From: Pseudomonas fluorescens | GTDB lineage: Bacteria > Pseudomonadota > Gammaproteobacteria > Pseudomonadales > Pseudomonadaceae | DNA length: 64,000 bases | Assembly: GCF_001708445.1 (NCBI RefSeq) | Contig: NZ_CP015637.1 | Span: 3,907,001 to 3,971,000, forward strand | Direction of reading: 5' to 3' | In this document: positions 25,959 through 36,171 of the stretch, piece after piece | Position numbering within the stretch: position 1 is the first letter of the stretch | How the letters are laid out: each line of letters opens with the position of its first letter | Notes under the pieces: model-generated | Told to the model about the DNA's origin: nothing | What the model saw: the letters and a program-made list of their open reading frames with translations, nothing else | Database searches by the model: none | Made by a program: the position numbers and the translations under genes

Positions 25959-27145
25959 TGTTGTCCCAGGCACGCCTGACCCTGTACCTGCCGCTGACGT
26001 TTTTCGCTTTGCCCCTGGCCCTGAGCAACAACCTGTCGCAGCCCTTGGCATTGCTGCTGCTGATGCCCTTCGTGGTGTACGCGGCGCGCGGCTTTACCCG
26101 GGCAGCGGCGTTGCTGGCGCTGGTGGTGGCCTCCAGTGTGTTGCAGGTGCTGGTCTCCAGTGGTTCGAAGATTTCCCTGTACCAGTTCCTGCGTTCCGGC
26201 ATTCCGTTTTTCTATTTTGTGCTGCTGTTGGCCGGCTACAGCTATGCGCTGGCCAACGTGGAGAAAATCGCCCGTGCCCACAGCTTCAACTATCGCCGCA
26301 TCATCGAACGGGCGATCTACATTTTTGCCCTGGGCCAGTTGCTGCAAGTGAGCCTGTATGGGGTCGGCATCGACCTGACCAACGCCGCCTCCAAGTCCAG
26401 CGATGAGGTGGGCCGGATCATGCTGTTCCCCACCAGCTCGGCGGTGCTGCTGTTTTTCTACGCCTGTTGCCAGCGCAAGATCGCCTTGATGCTGATCCTG
26501 GCGGTGACGCTGCTGGCGGCCGGCTCCAAGACCATCCTGGCGGCGATGGCGGTGATGATCCTGTTGTCGGCCATCACCCAGCGCAAGCTCAAGTCCCTGG
26601 CGGTGCTGGTGGTGGCCATCGGCGCCCTCGGGACGCTGACGTTTTACGCCAGCCCCCTGGCGGTATCGCGCTTTGCCACCTATCTGTTCGAGGAGAAGGG
26701 CGAGGATGTGACACGTGCCTTCGAGATCTCCCATGCCAAGGCGTCCTTCCTGGAGAACCCGGCCACGGTGTTTCTCGGCAACGGCCTGGCCAAGCAATTG
26801 ACGCCCGGCGTGCCGACCAATGACGAGCGCTGGTTCGAGAACTCCAAGTTCGATATCGAGAACGGCTATTGGGGCGTACTCGCCAAGCTCGGCGTGGTCG
26901 GTGTCGTGCTGTTCGGCCTGCTGTTCAGTGCGTTGCCGCGTAACCCGGTGTCGCTGGCGGTGGGCGCGATCCTGCTGATTTTCTCGTTCAAGACCAGTTA
27001 CCAGTTCTTCACCACCTTTGATGGCAGCTACTTGCTGGTGTGGTCGATGTTCATCGGCCTGCTCAACAAAGCCGCGCCAGTACGCCAGGCGGTGTCCCTG
27101 CCTGCACTTCCTACACACACCTTATTAAGACAGGCTGGATCATGA
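25955..27145 (+). CDS. wzy: Wzy-type polysaccharide polymerase
   Basis: This 396-residue protein with about ten hydrophobic helices and a larger periplasmic loop around residues 240-300 has the outline of an O-antigen/EPS polymerase. Wzy proteins diverge strongly, so assignment rests on topology and on position between the flippase and transferase genes. It would join repeat units on the periplasmic side of the inner membrane. The ATG at 25955 is preceded by GGGGAGG and overlaps the flippase stop; the longer frame from 25826 lies inside the flippase gene. Confidence 0.78.
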   Translation: MMLSQARLTLYLPLTFFALPLALSNNLSQPLALLLLMPFVVYAARGFTRAAALLALVVASSVLQVLVSSGSKISLYQFLRSGIPFFYFVLLLAGYSYALANVEKIARAHSFNYRRIIERAIYIFALGQLLQVSLYGVGIDLTNAASKSSDEVGRIMLFPTSSAVLLFFYACCQRKIALMLILAVTLLAAGSKTILAAMAVMILLSAITQRKLKSLAVLVVAIGALGTLTFYASPLAVSRFATYLFEEKGEDVTRAFEISHAKASFLENPATVFLGNGLAKQLTPGVPTNDERWFENSKFDIENGYWGVLAKLGVVGVVLFGLLFSALPRNPVSLAVGAILLIFSFKTSYQFFTTFDGSYLLVWSMFIGLLNKAAPVRQAVSLPALPTHTLLRQAGS

Positions 27146-28305
27146 ACGCACCTGCACGCCCGATCAGGGCCGGGATACTGACGTACCATTTCAGCGAGAA
27201 CTTCGGCGCGGTGCTGCAAGCCTATGCGTTGCAGCGTTGGCTGCAACAGCAGGGCCTGCAGGTCAACCTGATCAACTACCACCCGGCCTACGTGGAGGAC
27301 GGCAGCGAGCTCAAGCAACTGCTCAACCCGCGCAACTTCAAGGCCAATCTCAAGGCCCTGTACTTGAAGACCCTGGCCTTGAAAACCCGTGTGCTGGGGC
27401 CCAATGCGCAGTCGCGCCAGTTCGAGGCGTTCAAGACGCGCTTCCTGAATATCGAGGGGCCGCGCTATGTCCACGCCGACCAGCTCAAGCAGGCGGTGGC
27501 CGGCCGGCAGTTGTTGGTGGCCGGCAGTGACCAGATCTGGAACCCCTCGGGCCAGACCGGCCTGGACCCGGCGTACTTTCTCGCTTTCGATTGCGACAAG
27601 GCGATTCGGCGGATCTCGTACGCGGCCAGTTTTGGCAAGGAATACCTGGAGCCCGAATACCATGCCGAAGCCGAGCAACTGCTCAAGCAACTGTCGGCGG
27701 TGAGTGTGCGCGAGGAGAGCGGGGTGGCGATCGTCCAGCAGGTCTGTGGGCTGGCGGCGCAGTGTGTGCCCGACCCGACGTTGCTGCACCGCGACTACTC
27801 GGCGTTATTGGCCACCTCGACCCAGACCCGCAGCGGCCATGTGTTCTGCTATGCGTTGCGCACCGGCGTGGGTGTCAGGGACGTGGCCCAGGCGTTGTCG
27901 CGGCATGTCGACGGGCCGATCGTCTCGCCCTACAACGCGCACCGGCGCTGGCGCCAGATCGGTGAAACCGTGCAGGTCGGGCCACAGGACTGGCTCAAGC
28001 TGTTGAAAGAGTCGGCCTATGTGGTGACCAACTCGTTCCATGCCACGGTGTTCGCGATCATCTTCGAAAAACCCTTTATCGCCGTGGGCCTGCCGGGCAG
28101 CAAGGCATCGCTCAACGCCCGCGTGCGCAACCTGCTGGAGAAGCTGGAACTGTCCCAGCGCTTTTTGCCGGCCGACAATGTGGACCAGTTGCACAGCTTG
28201 ATCGCCGCGCCGATTGACTGGGTGGCGGTGCGCGCCCGGCGCCAGGCGTTGCAGTTGGTGGGCGAACGCTACTTGCTCGAGCAACTGGCGGCGCTCAAGC
28301 CATGA
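27142..28305 (+). CDS. Polysaccharide pyruvyl transferase family protein
   Basis: The 387-residue protein fits the PS_pyruv_trans family: an N-terminal GILTYHFSENFGAVLQAYAL, LLVAGSDQIWNP near residue 125-136, and a C-terminal VVTNSFHATVFAIIFEKPFIAVG. Such enzymes add a ketal-linked pyruvate from PEP to sugars of secreted polymers, giving the polymer acidic charge. The ATG overlaps the wzy stop, and the stop overlaps the acetyltransferase start. The N-terminal NFGAVLQAYAL form is the branch often found in EPS clusters together with nitroreductase-like proteins, as here. Confidence 0.88.
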   Translation: MNAPARPIRAGILTYHFSENFGAVLQAYALQRWLQQQGLQVNLINYHPAYVEDGSELKQLLNPRNFKANLKALYLKTLALKTRVLGPNAQSRQFEAFKTRFLNIEGPRYVHADQLKQAVAGRQLLVAGSDQIWNPSGQTGLDPAYFLAFDCDKAIRRISYAASFGKEYLEPEYHAEAEQLLKQLSAVSVREESGVAIVQQVCGLAAQCVPDPTLLHRDYSALLATSTQTRSGHVFCYALRTGVGVRDVAQALSRHVDGPIVSPYNAHRRWRQIGETVQVGPQDWLKLLKESAYVVTNSFHATVFAIIFEKPFIAVGLPGSKASLNARVRNLLEKLELSQRFLPADNVDQLHSLIAAPIDWVAVRARRQALQLVGERYLLEQLAALKP

Positions 28306-28853
28306 GCGGCTTCGAACGCCTGAAGTACGTCGACACCTTGCCCCGCAGCAGCAAGGCCCGGCGCCTGCTATGGGGCGTGGTGTACCAGCTGCTGTTTCGG
28401 CCCACGCCACGCTGGATGCTGCATGGCTGGCGGCGCGTGCTGCTGCGCTGCTTCGGCGCCAAGGTCGGTGTCGGTTGTCGCATCGCACCCACGTGCAGCA
28501 TCTGGGCACCGTGGAACCTGGAGATCGGTGACTTCACCGCCATCGCCGATGGGGTGGATGTGTACGCCATGGCGCGGATCACCATCGGCTCGAAAGTCGC
28601 GATCAGCCAGCGCAGTTTTTTGTGCGCCGGTACCCATGACACCCGCAGTTTGCTACGCCCGCTGGTGACACGCGAGATCGTGATCAAGGACCACGTGTGG
28701 GTTGCCGCCGAGTCATTCATTCATCCCGGTTGTGTGGTAGGCGAGGGCTGTGTGGTAGGCGCGCGCTCGGTGGTCACCAGCGACTTGCCGGCCTGGATGA
28801 TTTGCGTCGGTGCTCCCTGCCGCCCCATCAAACCGAGAGACATCGCACAATGA
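28302..28853 (+). CDS. WcaF-like hexapeptide acetyltransferase
   Basis: The 183-residue left-handed beta-helix protein has hexapeptide repeats (IGDFTAIADGVDVYAMARITIGSKVAIS and IKDHVWVAAESFIHPGCVVGEGCVVGARSVV) and the catalytic-type histidine in CAGTHD, as in the WcaF/WcaB O-acetyltransferases of colanic acid. It would acetylate the EPS repeat unit from acetyl-CoA in the cytoplasm. Both ends overlap the neighbouring genes by four bases, so it belongs to the same translationally coupled run. Confidence 0.87.
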   Translation: MSGFERLKYVDTLPRSSKARRLLWGVVYQLLFRPTPRWMLHGWRRVLLRCFGAKVGVGCRIAPTCSIWAPWNLEIGDFTAIADGVDVYAMARITIGSKVAISQRSFLCAGTHDTRSLLRPLVTREIVIKDHVWVAAESFIHPGCVVGEGCVVGARSVVTSDLPAWMICVGAPCRPIKPRDIAQ

Positions 28854-29827
28854 AACAGGTAAAGCGCATGATGGATAAGACATGGAAGTTGATGTTTTTC
28901 TTCAGTGAATTCTTTCGCGACATGTTCACGTTTCTTCGCCACAACGGCTATTCGCCGTTGGCGAGCCGCAACAAGAAGCTGTTCTACAAGATCCTGATCG
29001 AGACCCATACCGTCGAGAAAGGCTTGTCGCTCAAGGAGCCCAAGCCGCTGTTCGGCAAGGAGAAGATCAACGGCATCATTCATATGCTCAACGAGTACGA
29101 CCGCACCTACTCGGCGCTGCCGCTGCAAATGGCCCTGGGCGCCTTCCAGGGTTACCTCGACCTGCATCGTGCCCTGGGTGTGAGCGATGACTTCCTGTTT
29201 TACCTGGATGCCTATGTCGAGCACCTCAAGCGCGACGGCACCCTGGGCAATGGCGGTATCAAGCGCGCCACGCCATGGCTGGGCAATGATGGGATGGACG
29301 CCAAGGCGTTCCTGCAATCGCGTTCCAGTTGCCGGATGTTCCAGCCCGGCAAGCTCGACAGCCGCTTGCTCACCTCGTTGGTGGAGCTGGCGCAGTCGGC
29401 GCCGTCGCAATGCAATCGCCAGTCGTCGCGGGTACACGTCTACCAGGACCGCGCGGTGATTGCGCAATTGCTCGAGTTGCAAGGCGGCTCGCGCGGTTTT
29501 GCGCAGTCGGTGGACAACCTGTTCGTGGTCACCTCGGAAGTGACCGCCTGGGGAGGCGCCGGCCAGCGTAACCAGCTGTACGTCGACGGCGCGCTGTTTT
29601 CCATGGGCCTGCTGCTGGCATGCCACGCCAATGGCCTGGGGGCTTGCCCGCTGAACCTGGCGATCCTGAATACGGTGGAAAAGAAAATCCGCAACGTGGG
29701 CGGCATCGAAGCCAGCGAGCGGCTGATCATGATGATCGCCGTGGGCAAACCCCTGGAAAGCCACTTCCGCGCGGCGCGTTCGCCACGCCGCCTGACCACT
29801 GAAATCCTGCAACTGCACGGTGGCTGA
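28850..29827 (+). CDS. Nitroreductase-family protein in EPS operon
   Basis: The 325-residue protein has an unusual 130-residue helical N-terminal region, then a nitroreductase-like FMN fold: FLQSRSSCRMFQPGKLD near 152-168, LAQSAPSQCNRQSSRVHVY near 180-198, and YVDGALFSMGLLLACHANGLGACPLN near 245-270. Its substrate is unknown. Proteins of this kind recur beside polysaccharide pyruvyl transferases in EPS clusters, so a role in sugar or pyruvyl modification is likely but unproven. The start overlaps the acetyltransferase stop. Confidence 0.8.
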   Translation: MKQVKRMMDKTWKLMFFFSEFFRDMFTFLRHNGYSPLASRNKKLFYKILIETHTVEKGLSLKEPKPLFGKEKINGIIHMLNEYDRTYSALPLQMALGAFQGYLDLHRALGVSDDFLFYLDAYVEHLKRDGTLGNGGIKRATPWLGNDGMDAKAFLQSRSSCRMFQPGKLDSRLLTSLVELAQSAPSQCNRQSSRVHVYQDRAVIAQLLELQGGSRGFAQSVDNLFVVTSEVTAWGGAGQRNQLYVDGALFSMGLLLACHANGLGACPLNLAILNTVEKKIRNVGGIEASERLIMMIAVGKPLESHFRAARSPRRLTTEILQLHGG

Positions 29828-29828
29828 G

Positions 29829-30764
29829 ATGAAACGTGAAACGGTCAGTGTGATCATCCTCACCTACAACGAAAGCCTGCATATCGCCCGCGCGATCGAG
29901 TCGGTGCGCGCCTTCAGTGACGAAGTGCTGGTGGTCGACTCGTTCTCCAGCGACGACACCTGCGAGATCGCCCGGCGCCACGGCGCCCTGGTGGTCCAGC
30001 ATGCGTTCGTCAACCAGGCCAAGCAGTTCCAGTGGGCGCTGGACAACTTGCCGATCACTGGCAATTGGACGATGCGCCTGGATGCCGACGAAATCATCGA
30101 GGCCGACCTGGCAGAGCAGATCAATACGCAACTGCCGACACTGGACCCGCAGATCACCGGCATCAACTTCAAGCGCAAGCATATTTTCATGGGCCGCTGG
30201 GTGCGCCATGGCGGCCGCTACCCGTTGAAGATGCTGCGGTTGTGGCGCACCGGGCAGGGGCGCATCGAAGACCGCTGGATGGACGAGCACATCTCCGTGG
30301 CCCAGGGCCGCACCATCACCCTGGAAGGCGGTTTTGCCGACCATAACCTGCATGACCTGACGTTCTTCACCCACAAGCACAACCAGTACGCGACCCGTGA
30401 AGCCATCGAGGTGATCAACTCGCGCCTGGCCTTGTTTGCGGTGCGTCATGAGTTGAATGAAGGGCAGAGTTCATTTCAGGCCCGGCTCAAGCGCGTGGTG
30501 AAGAACCGCTTATATAACCGCGTGCCGTTTACCTTGAGTTCAACGGCGTATTTCCTCTGGCGCTACCTCATTCAGCTGGGCTTTCTCGATGGTCGCAGCG
30601 GCCTGGTTTATCACTTGCTCCAGGGCTATTGGTACCGATTCCTGGTGGGCGCCAAGGTGCTCGAACTGGAAACCGCGATTGCGCATTTAAACGATAAGGA
30701 AGCGATTATCCGCGAACTTTCAAAGTTGACCGGACATAACTTGACGCTGCCCACACAGCAGTAA
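29829..30764 (+). CDS. Family 2 glycosyltransferase
   Basis: The 311-residue GT-A enzyme opens with VSVIILTYNESLHIARAIESV, contains the nucleotide-binding aspartate in VVDSFSSDDT and a MRLDADE motif for the metal ion, and ends with an amphipathic or hydrophobic region. It should add a sugar from a nucleotide donor to the growing lipid-linked unit at the cytoplasmic face. It starts one base after the nitroreductase stop; a GTG at 29820 is an alternative. It is one of only two clear glycosyltransferases in the main EPS cluster. Confidence 0.88.
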   Translation: MKRETVSVIILTYNESLHIARAIESVRAFSDEVLVVDSFSSDDTCEIARRHGALVVQHAFVNQAKQFQWALDNLPITGNWTMRLDADEIIEADLAEQINTQLPTLDPQITGINFKRKHIFMGRWVRHGGRYPLKMLRLWRTGQGRIEDRWMDEHISVAQGRTITLEGGFADHNLHDLTFFTHKHNQYATREAIEVINSRLALFAVRHELNEGQSSFQARLKRVVKNRLYNRVPFTLSSTAYFLWRYLIQLGFLDGRSGLVYHLLQGYWYRFLVGAKVLELETAIAHLNDKEAIIRELSKLTGHNLTLPTQQ

Positions 30765-30781
30765 CTGAGCGTTTTTAACAA

Positions 30782-30799
30782 ACACCCAAGTTCGGGTGT
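30782..30799 (+). other. Short hairpin between glycosyltransferase and gmd
   Basis: ACACCC and GGGTGT form a six-base stem around a six-base loop in the 69-base gap. There is no T tract, so it is more likely an mRNA processing or stability element than a full terminator. The gmd ribosome site GGGAG follows. Confidence 0.35.
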
Positions 30800-30833
30800 C
30801 GGCCTTCGCTCGCCTATTAATTGGGAGATAGAC

Positions 30834-31955
30834 ATGAAAAAAGTTGCGCTGATTACCGGTGTTACCGGGCAGGATGGCTCGTACCTGGCGGAACTGCTGC
30901 TGGAGAAAGGCTATGTGGTGCATGGCTTGAAACGCCGCTCTTCGTCGTTCAATACCCAGCGTATCGACCATATTTACCAAGACCCGCAAGCCCTGCATAA
31001 AAACCTGATCCTGCACTATGGCGACCTGGCGGACTCGTCCAACCTGACGCGTATCATCCAGCAGATCCAGCCCGACGAAATCTACAACCTGGGCGCCCAG
31101 TCCCACGTGGCCGTGAGCTTCGATTCGCCGGAATACACCGCCGATGTCGATGCCCTGGGCACCTTGCGCATCCTTGAGGCCATCCGCCTGCTGGGCCTGG
31201 AAAAGAAGACCCGCTTCTACCAGGCGTCCACCTCCGAGCTGTACGGGCTGGTGCAGGAAACCCCGCAAAAGGAAACCACGCCGTTCTACCCGCGCTCGCC
31301 CTATGCGGTCGCCAAGCTCTACGCCTACTGGATCACCGTGAATTTCCGTGAGGCTTACGGGCTGTATGCCTGCAACGGCATCCTGTTCAACCACGAGTCG
31401 CCGCGGCGCGGCGAAACCTTCGTGACCCGCAAGATCACCCGGGCGCTGACCAACATCGCCCTGGGCCTGGAGCAATGCCTGTACATGGGCAACATGGACG
31501 CCTTGCGCGACTGGGGCCATGCCAGGGACTACGTGCGCATGCAGTGGATGATGCTGCAACAGGAGCACCCCGAGGACTTCGTGATCGCCACCGGCGTGCA
31601 GTATTCGGTGCGCGACTTTATTCGCTGGTCGGCGGCGGAACTGGGCCTGCGCCTGCGCTTTGTCGGCGAGGGCGTGGAAGAGGTGGCGGTGGTCGAGCAC
31701 ATCGACGGCGACCTGGCGCCGGGCATCCTGGTGGGGGACGTGATCGTGCGCGTCGACCCCCGCTATTTCCGCCCGGCGGAAGTCGAGACGCTGTTGGGCG
31801 ACCCGTCCAAGGCCAAGCAGAAACTGGGCTGGGTGCCGGAGATCAGTGCGCAGGAAATGTGTGCGGAGATGGTCCGTGAAGACCTCAAGATCGCCCAGCG
31901 CCATGCGTTGCTGCGCCTGCACGGCCACGATGCGCCGATTGCCGTGGAGAACTGA
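30834..31955 (+). CDS. gmd: GDP-mannose 4,6-dehydratase
   Basis: The 373-residue short-chain dehydratase has the nucleotide-binding motif [10 protein letters not shown] at the N-terminus, the [12 protein letters not shown] segment, and the catalytic Y-x3-K in [12 protein letters not shown]. It turns GDP-D-mannose into GDP-4-keto-6-deoxymannose, the first step to GDP-L-fucose. Sequence and length match Gmd closely ([23 protein letters not shown]). The fcl gene follows after two bases, confirming the pathway. Confidence 0.96.
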   Translation: MKKVALITGVTGQDGSYLAELLLEKGYVVHGLKRRSSSFNTQRIDHIYQDPQALHKNLILHYGDLADSSNLTRIIQQIQPDEIYNLGAQSHVAVSFDSPEYTADVDALGTLRILEAIRLLGLEKKTRFYQASTSELYGLVQETPQKETTPFYPRSPYAVAKLYAYWITVNFREAYGLYACNGILFNHESPRRGETFVTRKITRALTNIALGLEQCLYMGNMDALRDWGHARDYVRMQWMMLQQEHPEDFVIATGVQYSVRDFIRWSAAELGLRLRFVGEGVEEVAVVEHIDGDLAPGILVGDVIVRVDPRYFRPAEVETLLGDPSKAKQKLGWVPEISAQEMCAEMVREDLKIAQRHALLRLHGHDAPIAVEN

Positions 31956-31957
31956 GC

Positions 31958-32935
31958 ATGGCACGTGATCTGAATGCGCGAATTTTTGTCGCCGGCCATC
32001 GCGGCATGGTCGGCTCGGCCATCGTGCGTCGCCTCTGGGCCTTGGGCTATACGCAGATACTCACCGCACGCCGCGATGAACTGGACCTGCTGGACCCGCT
32101 GGCGGTGCAGGCGTATTTCGCCGAGCAGCGCATCGACCAGGTGTACCTGGCGGCGGCGAGGGTCGGCGGGATACATGCCAACGCCACGTACCCGGCGGAC
32201 TTCATCTACCAGAACCTGATGATCCAGGCCAATGTGATCCACGCGGCCCACACCCATGGGGTGTTCAAGCTGTTGTTCCTCGGCTCGTCATGCATCTACC
32301 CGGTGCTGGCGGCCCAGCCCATCACCGAGCAGGCGCTGCTCTCGGGTGCGCTGGAACCCACCAACGAACCCTACGCCGTGGCCAAGATCGCCGGGATCAA
32401 GCTGTGCGAAAGCTACAACCGCCAGCACGGCCGGGATTACCGCAGCGTGATGCCGACCAACCTGTACGGTCCTGGCGATAACTACCATCCGCAAAACAGC
32501 CATGTGATCGCCGGCTTGCTGCGCCGCTTCCATGAAGCGGTGCAGCATGGCGATGCCGAGGTGGTGATCTGGGGCAGCGGCGCGCCCCGTCGCGAGTTCC
32601 TGCACGTGGATGACATGGCGGCCGCCAGCGTGCATGTGATGGAGCTCAGCCATGAGCACTACCGCGAGCACACCGAGCCGATGCGTTCCCATATCAACGT
32701 CGGCACTGGCGTGGACTGCACCATTCGCGAACTGGCCGAGACGCTGGCCCGGGTCACCGGCTTCAACGGGCGCCTGCGTTTCGATACCAGCAAGCCCGAC
32801 GGTGCACCGCGCAAGTTGCTCGATGTGAGCCGTATCAACGCGCTGGGCTGGGAGGCCTACGTGCCGCTGGAGGAGGGCCTGCGCGACGCCTACAACGCGT
32901 ATCTGGCCGCCCTCGAGCAGCCTCGGGGCCAGTGA
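31958..32935 (+). CDS. fcl: GDP-L-fucose synthase
   Basis: The 325-residue epimerase-reductase has [17 protein letters not shown] at the N-terminus, a [14 protein letters not shown] segment, and the Y-x3-K pair in [16 protein letters not shown]. It converts the Gmd product to GDP-L-fucose using NADPH. These features define Fcl/WcaG. Its stop overlaps the ATG of the WcaI-like gene (TGATG). With gmd, manC and gmm in the same run, the polymer very probably contains L-fucose. Confidence 0.95.
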   Translation: MARDLNARIFVAGHRGMVGSAIVRRLWALGYTQILTARRDELDLLDPLAVQAYFAEQRIDQVYLAAARVGGIHANATYPADFIYQNLMIQANVIHAAHTHGVFKLLFLGSSCIYPVLAAQPITEQALLSGALEPTNEPYAVAKIAGIKLCESYNRQHGRDYRSVMPTNLYGPGDNYHPQNSHVIAGLLRRFHEAVQHGDAEVVIWGSGAPRREFLHVDDMAAASVHVMELSHEHYREHTEPMRSHINVGTGVDCTIRELAETLARVTGFNGRLRFDTSKPDGAPRKLLDVSRINALGWEAYVPLEEGLRDAYNAYLAALEQPRGQ

Positions 32936-34143
32936 TGAAGATCCTTTTGTACGGCATCAACTACAGCCCGGAGCTCACCGGTATCGGCAAGTACAGCGGT
33001 GAACAGGCGCGCTGGCTGGCGAGCCAGGGGCACGACGTGCGGGTGGTGACGGCGCCGCCGTATTACCCGCACTGGCAGGTCGGCGAAGGGTACTCGCCGT
33101 GGCGTTTTCGCCGTGAGCGGGTCGATGGCGTCACGGTGCTGCGTTGCCCGTTGTATGTGCCGAGCAAGCCCACGGCGCTGAAGCGTTTGCTGCACTTGAT
33201 GAGTTTTTCCGCCAGTTCGTGCCTGGCGGTGCTGGGGCAACTGCGCTGGCGGCCAGACCTGGTGATCCTGGTGGTGCCCACGCTGTTTTGCGCGCCCCAG
33301 GCCCTGCTGTTGGCCAAGCTGAGTGGCGCCAAGTCGGTGCTGCACATCCAGGATTTCGAAGTCGACGCCATGTTTGGCCTGGGCATGGGCGGCAGCCCCT
33401 GGCTCAAACGCCTGGCCTGGGGCATTGAACGCTGGGTGTTGCGCCGCTTTGACCGGGTCTCGACGATTTCCAGCGGCATGCTGGACAAGGCTGCCGCCAA
33501 AGGTGTCGAGGCCCAGCGCCTGCTGTTCTTTCCCAACTGGTCGGAAACCGAACGTTTCCTCGATGTGCCGGCCGACCCCGCGCTGCTGCAACGCCTGGGC
33601 GTGCCGGCGGGCAAACAGGTGCTGTTGTACTCGGGCAATATCGGTGAGAAGCAGGGCCTTGAGTTGATCCTTGACGCCGCCCAGGCCTATGCCCAGCGTC
33701 CGGAGCTGGTGTTCCTGATCGTGGGGCAGGGCGCGGGCCAGGCCCGCTTGCTGGAGCGGGTACAGCGCGAGGGCATCCACAACGTGGTTTTCGCCCCGTT
33801 ACAGGCCTACGAAGACCTGCCGGCGCTGCTCGCTTCGGCGACCGCGCACCTGGTGATCCAGAAGCGCGGCGCGGCGGACTCGGTGTTGCCGTCCAAGCTC
33901 ACCAATATCCTGGCGGTCGGCGGCAACGCGATCATCACCGCCGACCCCGAGACCACCCTTGGCCGGTTGTGCGAAGCCCATCAAGGGATTGCCGTGTTGA
34001 TCGAGCCTGAATCGGTCACGGCATTGAACGAGGGGATCGAGCAGGTCCTGCGGTTGCCGGTGCGCAACACCGTGGCGCTGAACTACGCCGGCGAATTTCT
34101 CGATAAAGAACGCATTCTTCAACGTTTTCTGGCACAGGTTTGA
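32935..34143 (+). CDS. wcaI: WcaI-like family 4 glycosyltransferase
   Basis: The 402-residue GT-B enzyme has the N-terminal LYGINYSPELTGIGKYSGE, HIQDFEVDAMFGLG and a C-terminal donor region including LLYSGNIGEKQGLELI and GAADSVLPSKLTNILAVGG. This matches the colanic-acid WcaI branch, whose partners in E. coli are likewise gmd, fcl, gmm and the GDP-mannose genes. It probably transfers a sugar, perhaps fucose, to the repeat unit. The ATG at 32935 overlaps the fcl stop. Confidence 0.88.
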   Translation: MKILLYGINYSPELTGIGKYSGEQARWLASQGHDVRVVTAPPYYPHWQVGEGYSPWRFRRERVDGVTVLRCPLYVPSKPTALKRLLHLMSFSASSCLAVLGQLRWRPDLVILVVPTLFCAPQALLLAKLSGAKSVLHIQDFEVDAMFGLGMGGSPWLKRLAWGIERWVLRRFDRVSTISSGMLDKAAAKGVEAQRLLFFPNWSETERFLDVPADPALLQRLGVPAGKQVLLYSGNIGEKQGLELILDAAQAYAQRPELVFLIVGQGAGQARLLERVQREGIHNVVFAPLQAYEDLPALLASATAHLVIQKRGAADSVLPSKLTNILAVGGNAIITADPETTLGRLCEAHQGIAVLIEPESVTALNEGIEQVLRLPVRNTVALNYAGEFLDKERILQRFLAQV

Positions 34144-34148
34144 CGCAT

Positions 34149-34607
34149 ATGTGGCTTGATTTACCGACCTTCAACACGGTCGTGGCGTCGACGCCGCTGG
34201 TGGCGATCGACTTGGTCGTGATGAAACCGGGTGGTGAGACGTTGCTGGGCCTGCGGGTCAACCGCCCGGCCTATGGCTTCTGGTTCGTGCCCGGTGGGCG
34301 AGTGCAGAAGAACGAAAGCCTGGACAGCGCCTTCCGGCGCCTGACCCAGGAAGAGCTGGGGCGCACGTTTGAACGCGCCACCGCGCGTCTTCTCGGGGTG
34401 TTCGAACACTTCTACGACGACAGCGTATTTGGTAACGCCGGCGCCGGGCCGAACACCCATTATGTGGTGCTCAGTTATTGCCTGACCCTGGCCGGCGACG
34501 ACGACCTGCACCCGCCCACCGCGCAGCATCAGCACTACCGTTGGTGGCCGCTGGATGAGTTGCGCATCAGTCCACGTGTGCATGAAAACACCCGTGCCTA
34601 TTTCTGA
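34149..34607 (+). CDS. gmm: GDP-mannose mannosyl hydrolase (Nudix)
   Basis: The 152-residue Nudix-fold protein has the GDP-mannose hydrolase version of the box: [25 protein letters not shown]. The normal Nudix glutamates are changed as in Gmm/WcaH, which hydrolyses the sugar-phosphate bond of GDP-mannose by substitution at carbon. It would trim GDP-mannose levels for fucose synthesis. Two starts are possible: a TTG at 34140 overlapping the previous stop, and the ATG at 34149 preferred here. Confidence 0.9.
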   Translation: MWLDLPTFNTVVASTPLVAIDLVVMKPGGETLLGLRVNRPAYGFWFVPGGRVQKNESLDSAFRRLTQEELGRTFERATARLLGVFEHFYDDSVFGNAGAGPNTHYVVLSYCLTLAGDDDLHPPTAQHQHYRWWPLDELRISPRVHENTRAYF

Positions 34608-34629
34608 CCCTCTATCAAAGGACGCCTTC

Positions 34630-36039
34630 ATGTTAATACCGGTGATCTTGGCGGGCGGTTCGGGCTCGCGCCTGTGGCCGCTCTCACGGCAAATGAACCC
34701 CAAGCAGTTCCTGCGCCTGACCGATAAAAGCCTGTCGATGTTGCAGCAGACCATCGGCCGCCTGGACGGCGTGGATGTCGCCACGCCCCAAGTGATCTGC
34801 AATGAGCAGCACCGCTTCCTGGTGGCCGAGCAATTGCGCCAGTTGGACCTGGAACAGGCGACCATCCTGCTCGAACCCGTGGGGCGCAACACCGCACCGG
34901 CCATCGCCCTGGCGGCGTGCAAGGCGCTGCAAGCCGACGGTGACCCGATCCTGCTGGTGCTGGCGGCGGATCATCTGATCGATGATGTGCCGGCGTTTCA
35001 TGCCAGCCTTGCAGTGGCGCTGCCCCTGGCCGAGGCGGGCAAGCTGGTGACCTTTGGCATCACGCCGACGTGTGCGCACACCGGCTATGGCTATATCGAA
35101 CAGGGTGAGCCGGTGGGCGCGGGCGGTTTTGCGGTCAAGCGCTTTGTCGAGAAACCCGATGCGGCCACCGCCGCCGACTACCTGGCGCGCGGTGACTATT
35201 GCTGGAACAGCGGCATGTTCATGTTCCGCGCCAGTCGCTATCTGGACGTGTTGGCGCAGTTCCAGCCGGTGATGCTCGCTGCGTGCCGTGCGGCGCTGGC
35301 CGGTGGCAGCCAGGATCAACTGTTCACGCGGGTCGATGCCGCAGCATTTGCGGCCTGCCCGGATGACTCCATCGATTACGCGGTGATGGAAAAAACCCGC
35401 GACGCGATCATGGTGCCCTTGCAGGCCGGTTGGAGTGATATCGGTTCCTGGTCGGCATTGTGGGACGCCTGCGAGAAAACCGAGGCCGGCAATGTACTGC
35501 AAGGCGACGTGCTGCAACTGGATAGCCACAACACCTATGTGAACGCCGACAGCCGCCTGGTGGCCACCGTGGGGGTGCAGGACTTGATCATCGTCGAGAC
35601 CAAGGACGCGGTGCTGGTGGCGCACAAGGATCAGGTCCAGCAGGTCAAGGCCATCGTCGACCAGCTCAAGCGCGACGGGCGTCATGAACACCTCAACCAT
35701 CGCGAGGTGTACCGGCCCTGGGGCATGTACGACTCGATCGACAACGGCCACCGCTACCAGGTCAAGCGCATCACCGTGAAGCCTGGCGCCAAGCTGTCGG
35801 TGCAGATGCATCATCACCGCGCCGAACACTGGATCGTGGTCAGTGGCACGGCCAAGGTCACCAACGGCGAACAGACCTATCTGGTCTCGGAGAACCAATC
35901 GACTTATATCCCTATCGGCCAGGTGCATGCGCTGGAAAACCCAGGGGTGATCGCGTTGGAGTTGATCGAGGTGCAATCGGGCTCCTATCTGGGAGAGGAC
36001 GATATCGTGCGCTTTGAAGACAAGTACGGCAGGGCATGA
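34630..36039 (+). CDS. manC: Mannose-1-phosphate guanylyltransferase/mannose-6-phosphate isomerase
   Basis: The 469-residue bifunctional enzyme has the pyrophosphorylase signature [19 protein letters not shown], and a C-terminal cupin isomerase domain with [14 protein letters not shown]. It makes GDP-mannose from mannose-1-phosphate and can supply mannose-6-phosphate from fructose-6-phosphate. No phosphomannomutase gene is adjacent; AlgC-type enzymes elsewhere normally fill this step in Pseudomonas. AAAGGA lies eight bases before the ATG. It ends the wzb-to-manC run, followed by a hairpin at 36086. Confidence 0.94.
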   Translation: MLIPVILAGGSGSRLWPLSRQMNPKQFLRLTDKSLSMLQQTIGRLDGVDVATPQVICNEQHRFLVAEQLRQLDLEQATILLEPVGRNTAPAIALAACKALQADGDPILLVLAADHLIDDVPAFHASLAVALPLAEAGKLVTFGITPTCAHTGYGYIEQGEPVGAGGFAVKRFVEKPDAATAADYLARGDYCWNSGMFMFRASRYLDVLAQFQPVMLAACRAALAGGSQDQLFTRVDAAAFAACPDDSIDYAVMEKTRDAIMVPLQAGWSDIGSWSALWDACEKTEAGNVLQGDVLQLDSHNTYVNADSRLVATVGVQDLIIVETKDAVLVAHKDQVQQVKAIVDQLKRDGRHEHLNHREVYRPWGMYDSIDNGHRYQVKRITVKPGAKLSVQMHHHRAEHWIVVSGTAKVTNGEQTYLVSENQSTYIPIGQVHALENPGVIALELIEVQSGSYLGEDDIVRFEDKYGRA

Positions 36040-36085
36040 TGCTGTCTGACAATTAATAACATTTGCGCCGGTTATAAAACGTGTC

Positions 36086-36112
36086 GACGTTGAGTGTGTT
36101 CGTCTCAACGTC
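36086..36112 (+). terminator. Hairpin after manC, probable terminator
   Basis: A perfect nine-base stem (GACGTTGAG and CTCAACGTC) with a nine-base loop lies 47 bases after the manC stop. The following T tract is weak, so termination may be partial or factor-assisted. Confidence 0.5.
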
Positions 36113-36171
36113 TTGATCTACGGGCGCCTTAACTGAAAAACGTTATTTTCAAATAAACCACAGTCAAACAA

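Noticed and set aside
30782..30799. Hairpin before gmd as a full terminator
   Set aside because: There is no T tract and the stem is only six bases; downstream genes clearly belong to the same pathway.
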